Of a stretch of 64,000 nucleotides of DNA, positions 25,901 to 37,900 are shown piece by piece. A model generated the notes under the pieces. It searched no databases, had not been told where the DNA came from, and saw only the letters and a program-made list of their open reading frames with translations. The stretch comes from Helicoverpa zea (lineage: Eukaryota; Arthropoda; Insecta; Lepidoptera; Noctuidae). Made by a program: the position numbers and the translations under genes. Location: positions 9,098,098 to 9,162,097 of the forward strand of contig NC_061476.1 of NCBI RefSeq assembly GCF_022581195.2, read 5' to 3'. Within the stretch, counting starts at the first letter, position 1. Every line of letters starts with the position of its first letter.

Positions 25901-28900
25901 CTGAGCACAGTTCAACGGGGTCGAATAGATGGACTAGTTGGTATTTGTTGAATGAGAAGACGGGTGAGGTCCGTATCACAATGAGGGTGATCCCGAATAT
26001 AGCGGGACGGAAATACAAAACGCATTAGGTGGGCTATGGTCGGAGTGCAGGGCTCCAGCGGTTTCCGGCGCGGGAAGTGGGTCGCGCGGCTCGCTAATTC
26101 GGGCGGGGTCAGCGGCCGCACGCACGCACTAATTGTGTCACCGTGCTGCACCACCCTCGCGCCGACACCCGACGTGTGCTACTAGCGATAAGCTGCTACA
26201 ACTCTCTCTACACTCTACCTACGATGATACTTTGCTCATTATAATTATTACTATTCAAAACCTATGACTTTTTGCGTATTACTGCTGATGAATGCTTTTA
26301 AAAGGGGTTTAATTTCACCAGAATTAGATGATGACAAACATGATTTGCGTTGAGAAGTAAAGCTCATGGACTGACCCGTTCTCGTCCTTGATCTTCTTCT
26401 TGCGGCCGCGCTTCTTGGGCTGGTTGAGCAGCAGCTGGTGCGGGTGCAGCATGTGGTGGTCGTGGTGCGGCAGGTGCGGCACGGCGTGCGGCTGCGGCTG
26501 CCCCAGCATGGCGCACATGGCCTCCTCCTCCACGAAGGAGTAGGGGTCGTCGCACTCGCGCTTGATGCCGTTGTAGAGGTCGTCGTCGCGCTTGCCTTGC
26601 GCGTACTGGTGGTGCTGGCTCATGTCGTACGGCACCTCGGGCTCGCGCTTGAAGGCGTACGGGTCGCCCGCGTACTTGGGGAACGGGAAGTGCTGGTACT
26701 GCGGCTCGGGCTGCGGCGGCGGCGGCGCGGGCGGCTCGAAGTGCCGGTAGGGCTCCGGCTCCGGCTCGTAGTGGCGCAGCAGCGGCTCGTAGGGAGGGTC
26801 GGGCGGCGGCGAGGGCGCGGCGGGCGGCGCGGGCGAGCCCTCCGCGCTCGAGGGCTTGCGGCGCGCCGCCTCGCCGCTGTTGCTCGTCTCGTACCCGTCG
26901 TCTTGGTTCTCTGTCGGCTTCGGCTTCTCTTCGCCCTCCTCCCTGGAAATCGCACATCATATTATTCACTTAGACGGTACAATACAATAGTAGTACATAC
27001 ACACGTGGCATTCACGTACAAACTCTACTCGGAGAACAAAAACGACATGTTTCAACTGTTTTCTCCGAATCCATCAGTTTACTTAACTCTTTTTCGCAAT
27101 AAACCTTGTTACAAAGTTCAATAGATTATAAACTTATAACAACATAAATACTGAGCAGCGCGCCGCAGTTCCGAACGGTTTTTTATGTTATTGTTCCCTA
27201 TTAGCACAGATTACGTGCAATAACATAAAATTAATCTTAAGCAAATTGCCGCCATAATGTTCATTAAACAAATACCTTATTTTACTTTTATCGCCGCAAC
27301 GAGCCGTGAATTAACGCATCATGTTGATTTGGATTGAGTTTATTACAACATTCGCAGTAAAGTTCGGTCAAAAAGCTTCGATCTGTTCGAAGCTGGTCGT
27401 AACATTTTTGCTAGAATTTGTGCGAGTGTTGGGTGCAGCACGGAGGGGCTCGGTGCACACATTCCGCGGCACGCAGTACAAATATTTCATTTGAAAGAGT
27501 GTCACGCGGCTGATCGTGTCGACTGGCTGATTTGTGGCGACGGATCATCGTTCCTTTGATAAATGTGCGCGGTGGACAGCAGTGGCCGATGTCGGCCTAA
27601 CGTCTTTGGTCACGCACATTTCGCTGGTGACTCTCACGCGAATTCCTCGCAGTGTGCACACGACGTGGAATAAAGCTCGCAGTGGCTCGAGTAGCGCGCG
27701 GTGATTGAACCACTCGATATGTCAGAGGAAACTTGACCGTGCGGAGCCACGATACGGCACAAACTGCCGGTGGAATATTTAGATCAACTGGTCGTATGAG
27801 TGGCCGCACTCGCATCGGACATTATGCCACATGTAATAAACATAACCGGCGCGCTCAACGAGCTCCATTCATAAGTGTTCTCTTGAATTATTACCCACTA
27901 CTTACTTGTTATTGGAATTGATGTAGTAAACATATAGTAGCGATATTAGTATGCCGTTATGTAACTATTTATCAACTATTTACTAAAATGAATTGTTTAT
28001 TTAAATGTTCTAATGTAAATGCTAATTTGTAGGATAATAGAGTTATAATAAATGAATTGATGGCAACAACAGGTGTAGATGCAAACGTATAGAATGTGAT
28101 TGCGGTTGTCGGGTCGTGGGTGCCGGCGGAGCACAGGGGTGGAATCTGAGAATGTGCCGATGGCGGCAGGTGGGGTGCGCTTCTAACGTATTTATGCACA
28201 TGTGGAGCGCAACACGAGCGCGTCGGGAGCCGCCGGTACGTGCCGACTCCAGCAGATATTGTTCATGTGTAAGACTTGAGTCTGAGCGCGTATCAGGGCG
28301 CGCCGCTCTCGCTTATCTGTGCCTGCGTTCTTACGACAGCATGCATTTTACTACCTCGGCGGAGGACAAATGACCAGTGCAACACAACCCTAGCTTCAAT
28401 CCAGGACACAAAAATACCACTAGTATTTCTGACGACGCTGAGCACATTATACTGAAAATGACGCCGTATTTAGAAATCTTAAAGAATACATCTGCAGGTT
28501 TAAAATCCGTCATTTCAATATGTTTTGACCTGAAGGTCGAGGCACAATGCGTTGTGTAAGACGTAAGTTGGCGGCAGCCGAGTGCGCGTACACACAGCGG
28601 GCTCGAGAAGACCAGTCAACGACCCACTTCTGTGCAGATAACGCGGCAGATATTGACTCGATGATTAAGCCCCACGCCGCACGTTGTGAATTGTGATAAC
28701 TCCGGCAGGCGCACTTACTCTCCTACTACTTATAGAACGTAATACTGCTATGGTATAGGTAGATATATCGCGCCGAGTGCCGAGTCGTCGGCGCTTGACG
28801 AACGAGCTCTTTATCTCGACGCTCGTTGCTAGCAGCTCGGCTTGCGCCGGTTGCCGTGCGCTGCGAATACGAAACCAGCCGGAGCGGAGCCTCATTTCCA

Positions 28901-31900
28901 AACTCTTATTGACCCGCTTTGAAAACCTCGCGTTTAGAACTAGAAATGGTGTACAATTAAATTGCAACGTAGTTGTGTGCGCGGCGCGCTGACACGTCAT
29001 CGTCACCGAGGGAGGACACTTCCTCCTGCAGATATAAACAGTACATAGCGCACACACGAGCGCTCTGTACTATCATGTCACATCTACTCTTGTACTCACT
29101 CGCGCATTTTGTATAAACTAAGCCGTGCATGGATTGCACAAAATAGCCATTTTTCTGAACGTTGGCAGTCAAGTAAAATTAACGTTATGTTAGGTACCGT
29201 TACCTGTTTAGCTCATCATGAATTCGTATGCACATGTTCGATGGACGGAAATCGGACGAAATGATTTGCCGACAAATAAGGTAAATCGTAATGTGTGCTT
29301 AACCATCATGCAAATAGGAGTTTTCTTTAAAGCAATTATATTATTATTATTAAGTCCTGCGGCTAATGGCGTGTTCGTGTGTATGTATGCGTGCTTGTCA
29401 TTGAGCGGTGTCGGTCGATGCTATGATAAAGGTTTCGTCCTACGAGTGACAGGGAGACGCACTGGGAGGTGACCGGCCGCCCGTAAAAACGAACCCGGCC
29501 GCATCACGCCAACCGACACTACACGCACACACACACACGCCGCCGCCGTGTGGGTGTGAGCCGTGCGATACACGAACCTATGTGCCAGGATTTCATTTAT
29601 TACGCCAGTACTTACGCCAGTTATTAATTCTCTCAAAAACACCTATTAAGCGGCATCATCTAAACAGCTATCAAACGTACTTTCCAGTTTGTGCCAATTT
29701 AGCAGGCTCATTGCTCATATACTCGTTAACTTAATTATCATCTCAGAGAAGAGAGCTGTTATGGGCCTCTCAGGCTCAGCTGCAGATAAACAAATGATCC
29801 TAGGATGGCGCACGTAAGCGACACTTATCGGATTAAAAACAGTTGAGCAGGCAGCCAGGTACCGATACAAGCAAGGAGCATGCGGTGCTATCTCGGAATA
29901 GTTAATTAGGCAAGTGTGTGCGTTTCGTAAATGAGTTTTTGCGAACAGTAGGTAGGTATATAGTAGTTATGTAAGCAAGCGGGCCGGCTGGGAGAGCCAG
30001 TGTGTCTTGTTTCGACGCTGCCGTTGCTATGGTTCGGATCGATGGCGGTCGCGCGATCTGACGGCACACACTTGTTAAGTACTCCGTATCTTTGTACCTC
30101 GCCGCTGAATATTGTATGTGATAAACGCTGTCCTGTCCCTCCTTGCTAGCAACAGGGAGTCGCCGGGGCTCACCAGCGCAGTGCCGCTGCCCACAGCTCA
30201 CGACTGCGTTCATCAACATTTCTATCATTTTTAAACGCTTCTACGAGTTCCATTGATACTCCCTATTGAAAAACTTTGCCAAGTATTTGATGGACTTCTT
30301 TTTGAGTATAATTTTGATACAATGTTCTTTGTTAACTAAACATTTTGAAGGATTGGATCTATTGCGTCACTACTAACTTTTTCTAGTAACAATGTGAAGC
30401 CTTAAAATTGTTAACAACACATTGGCCACGCGTTCATCTCCAAAAGTATCGGCAAAGTTATGATTTATCTAATGAGTGTTGTACAGTGCCACTACTGCAG
30501 GTAGTACTGCGGAATATGCTGGTATCCGTCGGGTAGAAAGTCCTTCCGATGGCTGGCTATTTACTGTCAACTCGTCAGGTTTGCGAGCGCAGTTAGTGTG
30601 TGCACAATATTTTTTGAGCGTAAACGGTTTTGGCGCACCACTTGCAGACAAAATAAACACTTCCTACTACTACAATAGAATTTGACATATTGTTTTAGTG
30701 CCGTTTTTCCTTTATGTTCAATGATAGGCTTCTTTAGAGAGACTCGCGCCCACAGCCTTGGACTGCAGTTAGCTAAGAAGACAGATTGCCAGGCCGGGCT
30801 TTGCTTTAAAAACTGGTTTTGAGCTCATTAGCAAGTTATAAACACTTGCACTTGGCTACAGCTATAGGTAGACGTATAGATGTAGTGGGTACATCAGGTG
30901 GCGGAGTAACAAGTCTTCAACGTGTGACGCGCTATACGTAGGTATCTGTCTGCCTACGAGATCGGACTACGGACGAATAAATTTGCGTGGCGGTACGGTT
31001 TCCGTTCTCGACGGAAAAACTTTTTATAAGTGAATAGCGTGTGTTCGGCACAATGGGCTTGATAGAGTAATGTCAAGTGTCAAGGCAGGGCTGCGTTAGT
31101 GCGCCGTGGGGCATGGCTTCCGTACTGTCTTGCGACGCTGCAGCCATTCAGACCTTATGGACAACTTAATCAGCTAATCCAACACTAACACCATTTGGAT
31201 AAACACGTTCAATTTACTTTCCACTCGAAAAAGGATCGAGGTCACAAGTTTTCTGTGTAGAATTATACTTGTTAACTGTATGTGTTCGTCTGAGATACGG
31301 ACATGTCGTGGAATAATGTCGTACGTTTATGTTTAACTAAGCTAGTACCTACGTGTTACTTGCAGGAGCGCCCACAAGGACCCATGGCCTTTCATGTTGG
31401 AGCAAAGTTTGTTATATTCCTATCTTCCTATTCGGTAAGTCTGAATGCCGAATGAACGTATTTAATTTGCATATTCGCCTAGCAACCCTAGTCGCGGGTC
31501 ATAGGCCAATGTCTGACGAATTTGCGCGGAGTGCGCTGCGGAGTTGTGCGTTTTTATATCTTTAACTACCACTAGCACGTGTAAACGCTTAGGTAATTGC
31601 GTTTCGAGACACAGTTCCGAGAGACGGGCAAGTTCGAACAGCAAGGCGAATGGGATTCGACTGGCGGCCAACCGGCGAGGGTATGAACACACGCTGTATA
31701 GCGCTACTCACGTTTTCTTCTTTTAATTTCAGAAGCAGCACTTCTGTTTTCTCAAGATTGCATTCTCATTGAGAATGTATTAGTGTTACATCTAAAGGAC
31801 TTCTTATCACTCCCCCGTAAAACAAAAACACGAGTTGCAGATTCCTTTATGGAAGGAAATAATGCACGAGTCTACTGTTGTGGGTGAAGGTTACGACTTT

Positions 31901-34900
31901 CTTGTTCTAATGCTTGCAACGTGTGCTACGTTCAAGTTATTGGCTCGTTTGATTCATACGCCGTGAAACACGGCAAACGGCAAATCTTGCTTATGGGCTA
32001 ATCATAGCAAGTGGTATCAACGCGAGATTTTTTTACACAGATTAGTCACGTAACGTGCGCGCTACGTCACACACTGAATTTGACGCAACGGAGCATACAG
32101 CATGGACGGCCTTATTACCGCTAATGATGAGCCAATACTTGTTATATTGACGACACCCGCGCTCCCACCGAATGCAACACTTATCTATCAATTTCCAATT
32201 ATATGTAATATTCACTAACAACACGATTTGATGAATATAGTGTTCATCAGATAATAAGATAATGTCGCATTTTAAAATTAATAAAAGCCTTATTTCTGCT
32301 CTTGAATATTTTTTCGGATAGCAGCAGAATTTATTTATGTCGAGAGAGTTTTTGGTAAACTTATCACAACATAAGTGACAACAGTGGTGAAACCATTGTA
32401 TTCACCACATATACCATCGGGTCTGGTCTCAATAGCGAATGATAAGAATCCCTAGTAAAGCAGTTTTGACCCCTCTGCCTAACGCAAGTGTCGTGATTCC
32501 ACATGCTGTGGACCACTCGTGGTTATAAACTATCCCACCCAAAACAAAAAATGTGAAAGACTGCCAAGTTCGATAATATGGGAATGCTTCGCCTATAAAA
32601 GAAGTGAGATCTGAATAAGTACCAAGTTCCATACACATACCTCAGTTAAAAATAGTTACTTTTTAATGATGTTACTTGGCAAGTTTTCATACACCTTGTT
32701 ATAAACCTACTAAACGCAATGAATCAAGTATTTAATTTTCTATTAAAACTTGCCAAGTAACATCATTAAAAAGTAACTATTTTTAACTGAGGTATGTGTA
32801 TGGAACTTGGTACTTATTCAGATCTCACTTCTTTTATAGGCGAAGCATTCCCATATTATCGAACTTGGCAGTCTTTCACATTTTTGTTTTGGGTGGGATT
32901 TCATTTATTTTTGTAAGGTTGTTTATTTTATTTTTTTCTTTTGATGAAGTTAGTTAAAGAAATGTCTCATTTATACTATCTTTTAGATTTTTTATTAATG
33001 AAATTTTGTATTTTAGATAAGTGAGGGGGTCTCAACAGATACTAGAAATTTGATATGCGTAAATAAAATAGATTTTGAGTTACAGGGGGGTCGAATTTGG
33101 CCCGAAATGGTTCGTGTAATATAACCCACGGCCGGTGTGTCGCTTTTTTTGTTCGAACTTGGCGGACACACTGCCGTGTGTCTAGATAGTTAGCTACAAG
33201 GCCTTGCTCTGCAAGGATCCGTGCACGCTTCAACTTAGCTCACGCAGCTATCATCCTCTTCTACAATAATAAGAATGCAATCATACCGTTCAAGCGGGTT
33301 TGATAATTTCCCGTTACTTTGGGAATCTCAATTCTTGTTGCTTGTCCAATTTATGGCTAGTCGGTAGTGTGAGCATTAATGTTCCGACACTCAGCCATAA
33401 CTCGACACAGCAATATTTGGAGTTTTAGCTTGTTACATGCTCATACCCTGCGAGAACGGTTCAGTCAAATATTTTTAAGTAGATAAATGTTGCTGAAGGA
33501 TACAATCGAGTTCAGCGTTACAATTAGGCAAAATACAAAACTGGAAGCCGGCTGAGCAAAGCCGGAGTGTGTGCACGCAGTATGTAGGTATGTATGTGCC
33601 GCCGGGTCGGGTGGCGCAGCCGCGCAGGTGCACGGAGCGTGTGTCAGCAGCTCTGCCCTGGCGCTTTGTGCGGCCCTCGCTCGCTGCTGCCTCGCTATTA
33701 TTTAGGACCAACGTTTCCAAACAGCTCGCTGCCTAGTTCGCAATTCGTACATAGATGGCGCTGGCGTACACTAGCTGTATCCACTTGCAGATCGTGTGCA
33801 GCGTAGTGTGTGACGTCACTGATGACTTTACCTATCCAAGTCATCCGATATGATTGCTTGGAGCCTTGACTACGCTTCGATGTTTCCGACGCCATGTCAC
33901 TCACACAACGTTATGTTCAAACAACATTGCTTAGGTACTAGGAAACTAATATTTTTTACCAATTTTATGAGATATCCTAGATTCTAGAACTACGATGACC
34001 TTTATAACACGTAGAAAATTATTATATTTCTTTGAATAAGGCGAAAATTTCAATTTGTGAAGTTTTATCAAAAGAAACATAGATATCAGGTCTCATGGTT
34101 TTAGTTGATCGACTTAGCCTTGTTTGTTCGTGTCAATATAAATCGGCTAATGATCATTATGTGCGTTGCTATGTTTTCAGGGCTCGGGTGCGTAGGTACA
34201 ACAACTGAAGCACATGGCAGAAACAATTCTAAAACAATAGCAGAGCCTCAATGACTTGTTTGATGTGAGATTGCATAACAATTGCATTCCTGATGACCGG
34301 CTGGCTTCACAACTTACTGAAAAATATAAGGGTCATGTAGGAATCTGCGATTGTGTGACGTGCTTTCCATTAAGGGAGCGTTCACATCAAACGAGTGAAT
34401 GCTCGTTCTATCCCCCACCCTATCAAATTCTTGCAAAGAGAACAACCAAATAATGCTCTGCCTTTGTTTACAAAAACGAATACGAAAGGGAAAGAACACT
34501 CATTACTCTTTGTTCGTGTGGTCCAAGCGGACCCTCATAGGTAGCAAGAAACCAGTCAAATGTTAGGCCTTATTGACACGCAATACTTGAGCCTGCCTGG
34601 CGAGGCGAGGGCGCAGCTCCCGGGCCGCATGTCGGTCAAGGCGAAAAGGCTCGAGGTCTCTGTTTTAACTCCCCAATTAGATAAGCTAGCGTACACACTT
34701 ACTCACTGTAAACATGCCGAACACAAATGTCCAAACACGACGTTTTTGTATGTTTGGATTGTATTTATTTCTCTTATCTGATAGCGAGCACATTGAGCCA
34801 GCTTATCTCAGGATTTCCTCTCGTTCGTTTGTAAATCATCGACTAGCAACAATCTTCACTCTATCATATTCATTTGCGTATTATTTAAATCTTGGATGTA

Positions 34901-37900
34901 ATTAAATATAATTACTATATTATGTACGTCGAGACTTTTTGTACATTACAATAATTTCCCACAAGAGTGTGTATCACAGCTAATTTGTAAACAGTTGACG
35001 ATAACTATGTACTTGAATGTTAAAACTTTTGTAATATCGGTAGTTATAAACGACAGTTTAGAGCTCGCTAATCTGAGGAACCACTTTATTGTTTGTACCC
35101 TAACTAAAGTCTCCAAAACTACTAATAGGATTTGAAATTTTTCACTATTGGAAAGTTACACCATCGCCAAGTAACATAGGCTATATTTTATTCGGGTACG
35201 GGAAGGAGTTCCACAAAACTCGTGTGACACCACGGGAAACTGTATAGAATATGTGTGTTTCCCGTGGGAATCCCACGATACCTAACACTGAAAGATTTAA
35301 AACAAAATCGAATCAGACATCGTGGTTGGTGATCGTTGAAGCAAACAAACAGAAAAATAATCTTCAGGTTTATAATATAGATATTGAAGTATAATATTCA
35401 AAGCACTTCAACAGTATACAGCTGTTATTTTCTGGACATGAGAAGGTAACTGGTCCTCTGTGGCAGTGACATTAACAGAAAACTGCTGTATCTCAGCAAA
35501 CATAATGGTATTTTGTTCTTTTTTGATTCTCACAACTAACTCATAAATATAATAGACAATGAGGCAATATAAATGTAGGTAAAATTTATAAAATTATGAA
35601 CAAATACTGAAATAAAATCCATTCATTTCACAACTAATTTGTACAGGATTGAATAAAAGTAATGAAGAAAAAGCTTAGATGTAATGCCAGTGGCCGGGTC
35701 AATAGGCTTACTGAATGGCAGTGATTGCACACACCTACACTTGTGTGACAATAATACTGCCGACCCTGCAGCGGACGGTAAAGCTACCAAAATAATCAAT
35801 CAAGTAATGTGCCAGCAGTCAGCAACAAGAAACACTTCATAACCAGCTTATATAACTTAACCACAGTTTTAAGCAATTTTATTTTGACTTAGTTCCATTA
35901 CATAACACTAAGTTAGGTCTAACTGAATTTACAGCAAGCACTAATTTCTTCCTGAAGTTACTACACAGTAAGTTCTTCATAAAAGTGATGCCAACAATTT
36001 AAATACAACTTTTCATTGAGTCAATTAGTTTACTACTTTAAAATACAATATTATGAGTAATTGTGTCTGTTCAAAACACAAACAATACTTATCAACTTTT
36101 ATGGACAGAAACAGAAATACTTGTAATTTTTGAAAAAAAGTGAACAACTAATTATCTCACAGTAGAGAAAACCAAGTTCCTGGGCATGTAACAAGCCATA
36201 GAGGAAAATAATTTGAAATATAGTTTGAGGTCAAGTTATCAAGCGATGAAACATCATGTCCTCACACAGTGCACACTAGTGCCCGCCGTACTACAGTTAG
36301 GTATATGTTGCTATATTTATATGACAAAGTACTTCTACACGTACCTAGTGTGTGTCATGCCCAAGCTGATTGTTTATTTCGAAGCTACCAGTTGCTAGGC
36401 TCAGAAATCTATAGCTTAAGTGTGTCTATAGTGTAATTCATTATAGTGCTTCAACTGTTCAATAAGCAATTAACTAGCATATTTTTGACAACTACCAATT
36501 ATAGAGGTACCTGTGAACAGTTTCAAACATTAAATAATTGATAGTTCATTTACCTAAAGCAGAGTATGTTCTTAATGTGTACCAACATACATTGGCATCA
36601 CAAGTTCCTATCTGCAACCCTCTAGTGAAAATTTTAGTCTATTGTTATAGCTACTTTTTAATACTTAGTTTGTATTAAAGGAATGGCCCTATAAATGGTA
36701 GTTCTAGGGTGTGAAAGGCAGAACATCATAAAACATATTGTTATAATAATACATAGATATAGTTGATGCTGAGTAATGTATGCCAATGATTTACACATGC
36801 ATTATGTGGTATTCAGCTAATCATTTGTAAATAAACTGAAATTTATATTAAAATATTATGTCAATATGAGAGATAAGCTTCTGTGTAACATGGAACAACC
36901 TAAATGAGCTGCAGGTAAACAAATATTGTGTTATTATGACAAGAGTGTGTCAATAAACTTACCGAGCACTAGGTGCAGCAACACCAGGGGTATTGTTTGA
37001 GCCGAGGAACTCATATCCAGTGAGACACAACATCACAACACTTGGGCACACACTCTGTCTCTGCACATCAATAGCTCAGCATTCCTTGTGCTAGCATCGC
37101 CAATCACTGCTCATGTGGACACAGGCTTACACACTGCCATTGTTTATGTTGTTATTAATCATTGCTTCATTCATTTAGCCATTAATTTATCAGCTGTGAG
37201 CTACAAATTGTAAATCAAAATGAACTCCAGATTGATGTTTATTACATCATAAAATTAATTCATAATAACTATAAATCAAATGCTCCTAATACCCATCAAT
37301 GTTTTCAAATTATGACTTACTTGAAGATAATTTGTTTATAAATATAAACAGAGTAAATTTTTCCTGTATTTGAGTGACTCTTATGAAGTAGTGAAGTTAG
37401 AATGGTTTAATATAAGTTGAGATAGATTCACTGGCTTGACTTGCAAGCAAACATGTCCCAAATGTGTAAAATATGCAAAGTATTGACTCAGGAACCATCA
37501 AATTAAAAGGCAAATTCAAATAATTTAAAAACTAGCCTGGCAGACACTAGTATCCAGTTTTAACACTGTTCAACAAAGAATGCAGAGATAAAACAACTTT
37601 GTGTGCAATCATGAGCATGATGTAACTCAGTCACTTGAAAACCTGTAGTCCTTCTAGTTTTATCAGTCCTACCAGTTTGTTAATAGTTTGCTAAGCAGGT
37701 AAATGACCTGCGTTTAGGTAACTAGCAACACAATGCCACACTCTGCTCGCAACACTGCCAGTGCACATCACCTGAGCATGAGGCGGCTGCAGCGGGCTGC
37801 ACACACTGTCCGACACAACCTTGTCCACTTACAGCCACAATCACATCCAACACTTACAAGTCAAACTGTTTAATGTGCAATTACTGCAATTGCTGCAAGT

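Larger units (their letters stand above)
26943..36962. other. TDG intron 1 (10 kb)
   Basis: No convincing coding exon. Several CpG-rich patches (28.1-28.3, 28.6-28.9, 30.0-30.2 kb) might be enhancers. Holds a foldback element (32.5-32.9 kb) and a decayed Helitron-like fragment (35.05-35.29 kb). Confidence 0.4.

Noticed and set aside
36963..37020. Signal-peptide-like frame [17 protein letters not shown]
   Set aside because: Ends in a phase that does not fit TDG exon 2, and no other downstream exon was found for it; the overlapping MLCL frame fits.
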